Shown: positions 10,884 to 20,481 of the stretch, in pieces
Layout of the letters: every line of letters starts with the position of its first letter
Position numbering within the stretch: position 1 is the first letter of the stretch
NCBI GenBank assembly: GCA_022495995.1
Contig: JAFEMH010002554.1
Span: forward strand, 186,001-250,000
Direction: 5' to 3'
Source: Adenophora triphylla var. japonica
Taxonomy: Eukaryota > Streptophyta > Magnoliopsida > Asterales > Campanulaceae
DNA length: 64,000 nt
The notes under the pieces: model-generated
What the model saw: only the letters and a program-made list of their open reading frames with translations
Databases searched by the model: none
Told to the model about the DNA's origin: nothing
Made by a program: the position numbers and the translations under genes

Positions 10884-12123
10884 TAAAATCACCAGGATCC
10901 GACTCGCTCGCGGGCCCCGGCATCTCCCATTAGACAGGAGGTGTCTCGCTGCGTTTTCGTTCATAAAGTCGCCACGGCGTTTTGATTTAGCCCAAAACAT
11001 TGAAAAAAAACTTAGTTAAAAAATTATTGTTGTGTGATGAGATTTTTGAGTTCGGAGGTCAGGTTACTCCTCGGGAAGAAAATAGTAGAGCTCACCCGAG
11101 TCGCCTCGTAAAAACGAGTCTTTCGGTACCCCTTTTTCTTTAACTGTTGTGTGTGTGTGTATGTGCTTTTAAAAATGCATGTTGTATATGATGTCTACAT
11201 TGTATATTATGTATTGAAATAGTGTTGGAAGGAAGCCTTACCAATGTTGGTTCAAGTCTGTCTTCCGCTTGGAAATAGTGTTTGAGTGTTGAATAGTGTT
11301 TCGGGACGGACCGGGATTGCTTCGGGAATGTGCCGGTGTCTGCAGACAGAGTTTCAGCATGCCTCGGGAGTGTCAAGTTTGTTGACTGGACTCGGGTAGA
11401 GGTTCGTCGTGCGTTGGGATCGTCGGTTGTGCACGGGTAGAGTTCCGGCGTGCGTCGGGATCGTTGGTTGTGCTCTGAAAGGATTGGGACACCTCGGGAT
11501 GGAGCGAAATGCCTCGGGATGGGCTGGAATGCCTCGAGATGGATCGGCAAGGCTTTGGGATGGATCGGCATGGCTTCGGGATGTCTCGGGAGTGCCTCAG
11601 GGCAGCTCGGGAGCGTCTTGGGAGCGCTCGGCAGGGCTTCGGAGTACCACGAGGGGTTTCGGAATGCCCCGGAGGGAACCGAAAGGGACCGGAATTGCCC
11701 CGAAGGGTCTTAGAAGGGGGCCTGAAGGCTGGGGGAGAGAGAGAAGAAAGGAGGTGTGAAAAATATGAGGGGGAAGCCCTCTATTTATAGGGTCCAATTC
11801 TGGCAAGGTGTGTTGCACGACACATGTATCCATTACCATGTTTTTGGTTTTCCTGGATTTAAGGGAATATTGTGGACTTTAAGATGATTTTTTAATAATT
11901 GTGTCTGGAAGCAAAGTGGTCCGCACGGACTGATGTTGCTTTTCCAAATTTTCCAAAATTCCTAAAAAGTCCTTTTGTGCTTTTTATCCCAGAAAGGCCC
12001 CCTTAGTTTGGTTGGTGGTTTTTGGGGTTTTTGAAGGCTACCGGTGTTCGAGATCATGTTTGTGTGAGTCTGCGGTGTTTCTCGTATGTCGGATGAAGAG
12101 TGATCCAGATTGGGATACTTACA
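10884..12123 (-). repeat. B-family LTR, left (3') copy
   Basis: Aligns with 46046-47398 over shared blocks (agttcggaggtcag, ctcacccgag, aacgagtctttcggtacccc, ctatttatag) and ends at ACTTACA. The expected TG start reads TA at 10884. A minus-strand TATA (CTATAAATAG) lies at 11781-11790. A single degenerate palindrome, GTCCGCACGGAC, lies at 11919-11930. Confidence 0.8.
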
Positions 12124-12142
12124 GAAACCCCTCGACGACGTC
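12124..12142 (-). other. B polypurine tract region
   Basis: The minus strand next to the LTR reads CGTCGAGGGGTTTC. Element C has CGAGGGGCTAC and D has GAGGGGCTAAC in the same position. Confidence 0.6.
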
Positions 12143-13400
12143 ACTTACGGAGGAAGTGGGGTCGTCGATAAGATAAGGGTCCTGATCTGGATCGCGTACT
12201 GGGAGAGGAGGTGATCGTGTAGGTCGGTTTGTGAGGACGTGGCAGTGTCCTGTTGTGATGTGACCGCTAAGGTCGGCTTTAAGGACATGGTGGTGTCCTA
12301 CTGTGTGACTGTTTAGGTCGGTTGGCTGGACCCTTTGATAGGATTCCTACGTATCCCTAGCGGGAATCAAGCCTGATCGTAGTTCGCGTGTGGGGTGAGT
12401 ATGTTGTCATGCATGAGGACGTGTGATGTCCTCTGACTGAGACTCTGTGTGTGGACGTGTCAGTGTCCTGTGGGTGATGTGACCACAAAGGTCGACCGTG
12501 AGGACGTCGTGGTGTCCTAAGGTGACCGTTTAGGTCGGTTGTGAGGACATGGTGGTGACCGTTCAGGTCAGTTAGCTGGACCCTTTGATAGGATTCCTAC
12601 GTATCCCTAGTGGAAATCAAGCCTGATCGTAGTTCAGAAGTCGTGTAATTGTGAGTATATGTGGACGTGGTGGTGCCCTGAGTTGATGTGGTAAGTGGAC
12701 GTGTCGGCGTCCTAAGATGACATGGGGAGTGGACGTGTCGGTGTCCATGAAGTGAAATGGTGAGTGAACGTGTTGGTGTCCATGATGAGTGGACGTGTCA
12801 GTGTCCATGAAGTGAAATGGTGAGTGGACGTGTCGATGTCCATGGTGAGTGGACGTGTCGGTGTCCATAAAGTGAAATGGTGTGTGGACGTGTCGGTGTC
12901 CATGGTGAGTGGAGGTGTCGGTGTCCATGGTGAGTGGACGTGTCGGTGTCCATGAAGTGAAATGGTGTGTGGACGTGTCGGTGTCCGTGGTGAGTGTGGA
13001 GGCGTTTGTGCCTTGAGATTCGTGTTTGAAGGCATTTTGTGCGCTTTGTGCTTATTTTTCCGTTTAATGGGCGAGGTTCAGGCTTACGATGACGGTCGTT
13101 GTTTCATCTGCTGGGGATATGTGGTCTTGTACGGGTTTTCAAGAATTCCCGTTTGAGTTTTTGTCTGCTGGGGAAGGGGTTCGGGCTTACTTTGATGGCC
13201 GGGTTTTGTTTGTCTTTTTGCATTTCGGAGGCGTTTTGTGCCTTGAGATTTGTGTCCGAAGGTGTTCGTGCCTTGGAGTTGGTGTTTGAAGGCGTTTTAT
13301 GCCTTTTGTGTTTGTTTTGCCGTTTAGTGGGCGAGATCCGGGCTTACGATGATGGTTGGGGTTTGTTTTGTTGGGTTAAGGACCAAACTGTATTGAATCT
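12143..13400 (+). repeat. B hypervariable 3' region with several tandem repeat families
   Basis: No gene is seen. Two copies of the CTACG...CGTAG motif lie near 12324-12385 and 12574-12635. From 12660 to 13000 a unit of gtggacgtgtcggtgtccatg plus aagtgaaatggtgagt is repeated about eight times with 28-62 bp spacing. From 13010 to 13370 two longer units of about 220-290 bp share the gcgttttgtgccttgagatt and gggcttacgatga blocks. The translated frames here are products of the repeats. Confidence 0.8.
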
Positions 13401-13476
13401 GCTGGAAATGGCCTTTCGACGACCAGGGGCAAAGATTATAAGGGGAAAAGGGTAATCTTGCCAGGTCATGCAAAGT

Positions 13477-13490
13477 GGTCCGCACGGATC
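13477..13490 (+). promoter_or_regulatory. Palindrome upstream of B antisense gene 1
   Basis: GGTCCGCACGGATC follows gcaaagt and is a near-palindrome matching the B LTR motif GGTCCGTACGGACC. A second decayed copy, gcaaagtggtctgtgctgat, follows at 13501. The start of antisense gene 1 would lie some 150 bases downstream by comparison with C, but D has removed it. Confidence 0.5.
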
Positions 13491-13606
13491 CACTTGCCTT
13501 GCAAAGTGGTCTGTGCTGATTATTGAGGGAATTTGATTTTCCCCAATCCAGATCAGGCCTCAGCAATGACGCCATTCTTCCATTTTCATCTTCTGTCGAG
13601 CGAGAA

Positions 13607-13627
13607 AGAGAGAGAGAGAGAGAGAGA
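13607..13627. repeat. AG microsatellite at the left edge of D
   Basis: An uninterrupted (AG)n run. In C the homologous place also holds a purine run (cgagagagagacgagaggg), so this belongs to B. The junction with D falls directly after it. Confidence 0.8.
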
Positions 13628-13659
13628 AAATTAGTTAGACATTTCTAACTCCCCATCCC

Positions 13660-14150
13660 CCGAGGATCAATTCCCAGTTAGTTTTCACTAACGCCCGTCT
13701 CCAGATGTTAAATTCTCAGTTAGTTTTCACTAACGCTCGTCTCCAGACGTTAAATTCCCAGTTAGTTTTCACTAACGCCCGTCTCTAGACATTAAATTCA
13801 ATCCTCAGATGACGTTTGACATTCAAAATCTCAATCATGTCTCCAGACATTTCAGTTACAATTCCGTCTCCAGACGTTAAATTCAATCCTCAGTTGACGT
13901 TTGACATTCAAACGCTCAATCATGTCTCCGGACATTCCAGTTACAATTCCGTCTCCGGACGTTAAATTCAATCCTCATTTGACGTTTGACATACAAACGG
14001 GCTCAATCATGTCTCCGGACATTCCAGTTACAACTCCGTCTCCAGACGTTAAATTCAATCCTCAGTTGACATTTGACATTCAAACGCTCAATCATGTCTC
14101 CGGACATTCCAGTTACAATTCTGTGTCCTGACGTTAAAATTTCTAGTGGT
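13660..14150 (+). repeat. D tandem repeat 1
   Basis: About six variants of a unit combine cgtctccagacgttaaattc, cctcagttgacgtttgacat and caatcatgtctccggacatt. The period is about 58 bp in the first part and 110-120 bp later. The array is non-coding. Confidence 0.75.
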
Positions 14151-14439
14151 TTTCACCATCGTTCACTTCCCCGACCGCCAGTCGTAAGCCTGATCGTCCC
14201 ACTACAGCGGCCATCAAGGTAAGCCCGCACAACAATCCCTCTTCGGCCATCAAGGTAAGCCCATACGCTCATCCCTAGCAGGATTCTTAAGAAGATACGT
14301 CAATCCTTCCGAGTTGTTAATAACGCCAGTTTAACACAACCATTCCCATCATTGCCACCCTATCCCCAGCAGGATAAACCTTGCCGTCATCGTAAGTCAG
14401 CACCCAAGGCACGAACGCCTCCGTCTCAGGATAAACGTA

Positions 14440-14700
14440 TCCTCATTCACTCCGGTTTGAGGCGCCACACGCCCTCGTATGTTTCAGCAGCTCCGGTTTG
14501 AGGCGCCACACGCCCTCGTATGTTTCAGCAACTCCGGTTTGAGGTGCCACACGCCCTCGTATGATCCATCAACTCCGGTTTGAGGCGCCACACGCCCTCG
14601 TATGATTCAGTAACTCTGATTTGAGGCGCCACACGCCCTCGAAGGTTTCAGAAGTCCCAGGTTTAGACGCCTCACAATAGTCTCCATTCGGGTCCAGGTA
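14440..14700 (+). repeat. D tandem repeat 2
   Basis: Five copies of a unit of about 41-44 bp reading ctccggtttgaggcgccaca then cgccctcgtatg. The last copies are more diverged. A decayed tail to 14760 keeps the gacgcctc motif. Confidence 0.8.
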
Positions 14701-14785
14701 CCTCGCAGTGGTCTCATTCAGGTTCAGACGCCTCCTAACAATCTCGCTCAGGTCAAGGTCCCCACGCGCGGCCCCTTGCACCTAC

Positions 14786-14850
14786 GAACTACGATCGGCT
14801 TGATTCCCGCTCGAGATACGTAGGAATCCTTTCGCTAAGGGTCCAGCCAG
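14786..14850 (-). other. CTACG/CGTAG structured motif in D
   Basis: The minus strand reads CTACG (14819-14823), an inner tatctcgagcgggaatc segment, and CGTAG (14789-14793). It is the same motif as in B and C. D is inverted relative to B, so the motif again lies antisense to gag-pol. Confidence 0.55.
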
Positions 14851-14951
14851 CTGACCGCCCAGGTCTTTCAAAGTAAGGCATCCCGATTTGGATCCTTATC
14901 TTTTTTCAATGACCCCACTTCCTTCGGAAGAGACGTCGCTGAGGGGCTAAC

Positions 14952-16966
14952 TAAAAGTACCCAAATCCGGATCGTCAAAATCCGTTAAAAAGTTAATCGG
15001 AATCCGTTAACTGGCCCGCTCTAGGTTAACTGGAACCCGTTAAGCTCTCCGTCGCCAAGCCAACGAGACGTCCCGGGACTTCCCCGTGCATCCCGACGTC
15101 CAAGCGTACTTAACACACATCATCGCACGTAAAAGTATGGCTTTCCCTAAAAAATGCACTTTCCGGCACTTTCCGGAGGCGTTTTGGACATTTTTCGGAC
15201 TGTTATTTTAAAACGGACAAAACTGGGACCCGGGAACGAACTCCCACACAGCCTGTGAGTCATGGGACATGTGGCAAGCATGCCACCTCCCTCTAGTCAC
15301 CTTTCAATCAGAAATCAAGCCAAATGACTAAAATACCCCTGGTATGCGATCAAGTCCCACGGACTCCTTTGCGGAACTCTCGTAAATTACCAAAGAAGTC
15401 CCTCCAATTTCCAAAGTTTCACAAAACCCCCTGGATTTCAAGCTAAGTCCGACCAGACTCATGCTGAAATTTCACCTATAAATAGAGAGGCTGTCAAAGC
15501 CATTTACAATAACATATTTACTCCCAAAATCACCTCACCCCACGGCCCAAACCAAATCCTCCCTCTCCCGAGCTCCCGTTTTGCCTCGATTTGCGTGAAA
15601 ACTCCGCGTTTCAACCAAACACGAACCAAAACACCTCGAAACACCGTTCCAAACCACTTTCTGTATCCCGTATACACCCCCCAAGCCAAAGGAGTCGACC
15701 CTAGCCGTAGGTATAACTCCCTCTCTCTAAATCTCTCATTCCGCCTCGGTTTATGCGCAAGTTGCTATAACCGTTTCGGACGAACATCATTGAAATGTGG
15801 ATGCCTCCGTCTAATGGGGTCCGATACGTTTTAGCCCCTTAATCCTCATCTCTTCCCGTAAGAGAAGTAATCTCGGGTTAAAACGGCGTTCCGACCCCGT
15901 TCCGTTTAAATTTCTGTCATTTACATTTCCGGATCGATCGATCCGTCGAACGTTATTTAAATTCCTGTCATTTACAATTCCGAGTCGTTTGGCTCGTCGA
16001 TCGTCATTTACAATTCCGATTCGTTTGGCTCGTCGATCGTCATTTACAACTCCGAGTCGTTTGGCTCGTCGATCGTACTTTCCAATTCCGGATCGTTTGA
16101 TTCCGTTGATACCGCACTTTAAATACTGTCATTTACAAAGTCCAACTCGTTTGGATCGTGATAGTATTTACCTTTCAAAGTCCGAGTCACAACCCGATTC
16201 GTTGATTGCATGTCATTTAATACGCTTTTTCCCGTAAAAATCGTTAACAATGTAATGCCCGATTCAAAACCGAAGTTCGACCTTCGAACTCTCTTTCAAA
16301 ATGTGCGAAATGACGTTTGGCATCCGAACGCTCATCTTCAAACTAAAAGCCGACTTTTGACATTCAAAATCATTTAATACGCTTTTTCCCGTAAAAATCG
16401 TTAACAATGTAACGCTCGGTTCAAAACCGGAGTTCGACCTTCGAGCTCTCTTTCAAAATGCGCCACTTTTCCTAAAACTTCAAATCCGACGTTTGTCATT
16501 CAAACGCTCGTCTTTTCAAACAAGATCACCTAATCAACCTTTGACATTCAAACCAAGATTAAGCTTGTCATTCAAGCCCCCTTTTTAAAAATGCAAACAC
16601 ACACACACACACACACACGATTTCGAGAAAGGTAGAAAGACTTGTCATACGAGGCATTTCGGGTGATCTCGTAATACTCTTCCCGAAACGTAACATGACC
16701 TCCGAACCTAACAATCTTTGGTACTCAAAATAGTTTTTTACTCATTTTTTCTACCAATAAAAATGACCCCCCGTTTTCAAAGTCTTTTCCTAAGTTTTTG
16801 CTTCCAATAAAAATGACACCATTTTCACTAAAGCCGTTTCTCAACGTTTTGGGCTCAAAATACAAAAACCGCGTGGCGACTCCTCTCCTTCCCGAAAGCG
16901 AGGTCTCAGACACCAACCCCGCGAAAGACAACCACTTTCGCTCGCGCGACAATCCGGGTAATTTCA
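14952..16966 (+). repeat. Element D LTR (about 2,015 bp)
   Basis: The start TAAAAGTACCCAAATCCGGA resembles the reverse complement of the end of B LTRs, with the terminal TG changed to TA. The end AATCCGGGTAATTTCA matches the reverse complement of the start of the right B LTR. A plus-strand TATA box (CTATAAATAG) lies at 15476-15485. Inside are repeats of ttggctcgtcgatcgt (15980-16070), a 158-bp-spaced duplication of cgctttttcccgtaaaaatc (about 16220 and 16380) and an AC microsatellite at about 16597-16618. Confidence 0.75.
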
Positions 16967-17741
16967 GGAGTATGGGGCCTTCGTTAGGAGGAAGCTGAGG
17001 ACGCCACAGGTGTTGGCGAGGGAGAGGAAGGATGGCCCGCCGCATCCCCCAGATGTTCCGGTGCCTGGGCCGGACTTTACATATGTTCGTGGGGATTCGT
17101 TGAGGCAGAGGGTGTCGGTACCCGTCCCTGAGCAGGATCCTGCTGCCTATCGGGTTGACCCGAATATGCCGGTGAGTGTGCTTACTCTTTTCCATCTCGG
17201 CATCTTTTCTGTATTTTTCTCTTTTTTGTATGCATGTATCTCTTTAGCTGAGCGTTTCTTTGGCTGTTTGCTTGTGCAGGTCTCAGGGAGAGCCTTTGAC
17301 ACGCTGACCCGCCGTTATGTGGCGATGTGATCCTTTGCGAAGAAGTTGGCGGGGAAGCTGTCTTGCAGGTCTTCGTGGCGTGTGCCGGCGTACGAGCCGA
17401 TGCCTTCGAGGCATTCTGTGGACGTTCCTCTGCCGAGGGCTGAGCCAGGGCAGCAGTTGGAGGGACCCGTTCGGGGGCGGCATAGCATGGATGCCGGGAC
17501 ATCTTCGGGAGTCCAGAGGCAGCCGATCCTTCACCAGTTCTGGCCTTCGCAGGAGGCACCGGGAGAGAGTTCGTCAGAGCCTTCCTTCTTTGATCCTTTT
17601 GCCGGATTTGACCCTTCAGAGTATTTTGAGTACCCACCCCAGGAGGGGGTTCAGTATTCTGATGACAAGGGTGTGGCTGGCGAGTTTTCCGAGGTGCCTG
17701 ACTTCTCGCTTGATGATGATGATGATGAAGAGTCGGATTAG
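16967..17741 (+). pseudogene. B antisense gene 1, 3' part
   Basis: This is antisense to B gag-pol and homologous to the end of C's gene at 29166-32080. The first visible exon runs 16967-17171 and includes LRTPQ-type then YVRGDSLRQRVSVPVPEQ sequence. Intron 17172-17279 (GT-AG) keeps frame 0. The second exon runs from 17280 to TAG 17739-17741 and ends in an acidic SLDDDDDEESD tail. An in-frame TGA lies at 17328-17330. D has removed the plant-mobile-domain-like part. The function of this family is unknown. Confidence 0.65.
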
Positions 17742-18072
17742 GGCTCATTTGCTTTCCCTCTTTCCATATCTCCTTTCTTTTTTTTGTTTAGCAATAGACA
17801 TTATGGGTACCTGTAATAAAATACTTGTATTTGCACCGCAAAGTATTTTATTTTAAGATGTAATGCCGTATTTTGTGATTCCCGGGAATTGTCCTACGAA
17901 TTGTTGCTAGTTTATTATTTGTGCATGCCACGTGAGCTGGGAGTGCGTTTGTGGGTAGCGTATGCTTGCCGGAAATGGCTTTGGCCAGAATTTGGGCAGT
18001 TTGGAGCAAGGTCCTGCTGAGAACAGTGGCTGTTGTACTATTTGCTGGAAACGTGGGACCATGGTGCAATAA

Positions 18073-18117
18073 GGTCCGTACGGACCAACTTGGGATGCAA
18101 AGAGGTCCGTACGGATC
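18073..18117 (+). promoter_or_regulatory. Two palindromes upstream of B antisense gene 2
   Basis: GGTCCGTACGGACC at 18073-18086 is perfect, and GGTCCGTACGGATC at 18104-18117 has one change. The perfect 14-mer also occurs four times in the right B LTR. They end 117 bases before the likely ATG 18234. Confidence 0.6.
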
Positions 18118-18233
18118 TCCTTTGCTTTTGGGAAGGGATAAGTGTTTTCTGGACGTCTAGACTTTCCCCACTTCCCATTTACAGTCATTTCGAGCTTTCT
18201 TCCCCATTTTCTCTAGGAACCTCCATTTTTGCC

Positions 18234-19757
18234 ATGGATTATTCGTATGTTCCAAGAGTTTTGCCAAGGCTTTCGAAGGAGCGGAAAGCATACTTCCTTG
18301 AGCGGCTGAAAATGTGGATGCGACACCGTATGAGGCTTCAGAGGTGAGCATTCGAGGTAAGGTTTCGACTCTACTCAGTTTGGTCCCTTAAGGAGTTGGT
18401 TCCTGATTGGGAATTGTTGCGGGCTGCCGCGAAGTTCTGGGATGTTAGGAGGCATGTGTATTGCTTCTCCTACAATGAAATGGTGCCCACCTTTGAGGAT
18501 TTTCGGGCTTTGATTGGAGGACCGAAGGTGGGGGCCATCTCGCTTCCTTTGATTGGCGGTGCTGCCGTGAGCGTGAAGCTTGCATGCTTTCTTTGGACTT
18601 CGTTGGGAGAAGTGCAGGGCATGATCCTTGATTCGGGTCATATTGACATTTCTGCGCTGCCGAAGCGGTTTATGATTGATGATGAGAGTGATGTCTTGTG
18701 GGATGCATTTGCCTTGTGTGTGATAGCAACGCTTTTCATGGTCAGCTCCCTTGGGGTATGTGACGGTGCTTTGCTGGATGTGGTAGGGCACTGCAGGGCT
18801 GGAGAGGATATTGTCCCGTTGGTGTTGGGGGAGACTCTTCAAGTTATTGACCGTCTGGCGACTGGGGATAGGTTCATGAGAGGGGGAAGCCCTGCTTTGC
18901 TCACCTTGTAGCTGCGAGAGAGACTTCAGGCTATGCGGGAGGCTCCGGTGTCGTTCAGCCCGTGGACATTTGCTCAGAGTCCTCTTATGTTGGATATGGA
19001 TCAATCTGCCTGGGAGAGATGGATGGCACAGCTTGGTACGCATCAGATCCGTTGGTGGGTTCCGCACTGGGGGATTGAGACTAGGAGGGCCTTTCAGGAA
19101 GGGTCCTATGTGGTCAGAGTTCCAGGTTTGTCTTGGTCCTCCTTCTATATTCCATCGCTTGTTTACCGGCAGTTTGGGATGAAGCAGGAGCCTTTGTTGG
19201 GCTGGGATGACCTTGCTACTGCGGAGGTAGCTCCTCTTTATATGGCAGCTCAAGGTGTTGTTTTGTATTTTCTGAGGGTATGGAAGTATTCCGCTTTCCC
19301 TCCCGTGGTGCTCCTTAGATGTCGGGAGAATGTCGTATTGACAACCCAGTACCTGGCTTGGTATGAGCAGCGCGTTGGGCAGTCCTAAGTGGTTTTGGGG
19401 AGCAGGCGTGAAGCAATTCTGGGGCCCGATTGCCGTAGTAGCTATTGCCTTAGGAGTATCGAATCCTGGTCTGACCCTCAGGATGTTACGGGAGACACTT
19501 TGTTTGACTATGAGACCAGAGTTGACCGACTGACGGAGAGAGGTCCTCTTTTGCAGACTCGCAGGGAGGAGATCCGAGCCGAAGCACAGGCGAATGAAGC
19601 CCTGCGAGCTGCTGGATTGTTTGAAACTACGGGGAGGGCCCCTAATCTCGAACTGAGATACGCAGAGCTGGCTCACGTGGAGCGAAAGAAGACTCACCGG
19701 GAACGAGGGAAGAAAGGGAAGAATGGCGAGGGGACAAGCGCAGATGGCGCGGAATGA
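18234..19757 (+). pseudogene. B antisense gene 2, DUF7745-like
   Basis: The likely start is ATG 18234 (MDYSYVPRVLPRLSKERK). A short intron around 18344-18378 is suspected, but its exact phase does not resolve. The main body from about 18381 reads WSLKELVPDWELL, FWDVRRHVYCFSYNEMVPTF and EDFRALIGGPKV, a pattern I associate with plant DUF7745 proteins. The C-terminal part is a charged tail (HVERKKTHRERGKKGKN). Two in-frame stops, TAG 18909-18911 and TAA 19386-19388, interrupt an otherwise single frame to 19757. The opposite strand is open over 440 codons here, but its sequence is low complexity. Protein function is unknown. Confidence 0.65.
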
Positions 19758-20389
19758 CCTCCTAGGTATCCATTCATTGTATTTGCAAACACATTATTTG
19801 TTAAATGTATTAAGCTGTCTTTTAGCATGTTGTGAACTTGAGAGTAGACCGTGCTTGAACTCATCAAGAAATGTTGTAATCGTTAGTGATTTGTGATTTA
19901 CTTTTAAAGCTTTGTCGAGACGCAAGATCTCTTGTTCGCTTTTTGTTTCTTTTGTGAACCATGGCGGCGTCCAGCTTTGGACCTTTACATTGTATTTGCG
20001 GGTGAAGCGATGCAGGCCTTGACGGCAATCCCTTTTGCTTGGGCTTTGTGTTTGGATGAGAGATTGGATCATCCCTTGACAAGTCGTGTTGACGGTCTTT
20101 TCCGTGGCTTCCTTGCCTCTTGTTTGTGGGCGTCGGGCTCTTGACCTCTTTTGTAGCTTCTGCTTGAGCTTCTTTTTTTTTTAAGCGCGTGAGGGCGAAG
20201 ACAAGCCCCTGGCTAGGAAGTTAACATGGGTCAGTTGTTTGACGCTGAGTGACCTTTGGATGTCTTTTGATGTTGCCGCCGTCGTTTGACTTGGTCAAGG
20301 TGATGGTGGGGGCATGCTCTTGGAAAGTGCGTAGCTTGATGGAGGTCTTGGTTGACATTCAAACTTTTGACTTTTTTGTGTGTTTTTAG
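19758..20389. other. B spacer between convergent antisense gene 2 and integrase
   Basis: No gene is seen. It probably holds the 3' end of antisense gene 2. The corresponding C spacer is 34126-34352. Both contain a ttgtaat...gagacgc stretch, so it is homologous non-coding sequence. Confidence 0.5.
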
Positions 20390-20445
20390 ACCGGACCAAT
20401 TAATTCCCCCGGACTAGAGGGCTCAGGTCTGCGTAGTTTGACAAT
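20390..20445 (+). other. Decayed structured motif, B intergenic copy
   Basis: Reads gaccggacc, an inner CCCCCGG-x-GAGGG segment, then ctcaggtctgCGTAG. It matches the C copy at 34353-34416 position by position, but its 5' CTACG arm is lost. Confidence 0.45.
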
Positions 20446-20481
20446 ACATGGAGTGCCAAGAGATGCACAGTTTGTTCTTCT

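Larger units (their letters stand above)
13631..16966 (+). mobile_element. Element D: 5'-truncated Tat element in opposite orientation to B
   Basis: The segment holds repeat-rich 3' sequence, a GAGGGGCTAAC polypurine-type tract and one LTR at 14952-16966, all on the plus strand. Its right edge falls inside an exon of B antisense gene 1. Its left edge falls in B sequence that in C lies just before that gene. About 2.2 kb of B (the first exons, judged from C) is therefore missing. No gag-pol and no 5' LTR remain, so target duplications cannot be tested. Confidence 0.7.

Noticed and set aside
11409..11839. Open frames in the left B LTR (for example 11409-11759)
   Set aside because: GC-rich LTR sequence with repeated cctcgggatgg phrases. 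The matching part of the right LTR is not open in the same frames.
12617..13035. Histidine- and threonine-rich open frames
   Set aside because: Products of the gtggacgtgtcggtgtccatg tandem repeats. No start context and no homolog in C.
18375..19697. 440-codon open frame on the minus strand
   Set aside because: It is the reverse of antisense gene 2 of B. Its translation is rich in Ser, Pro and Arg with no domain, while the plus strand matches the C homolog as protein.
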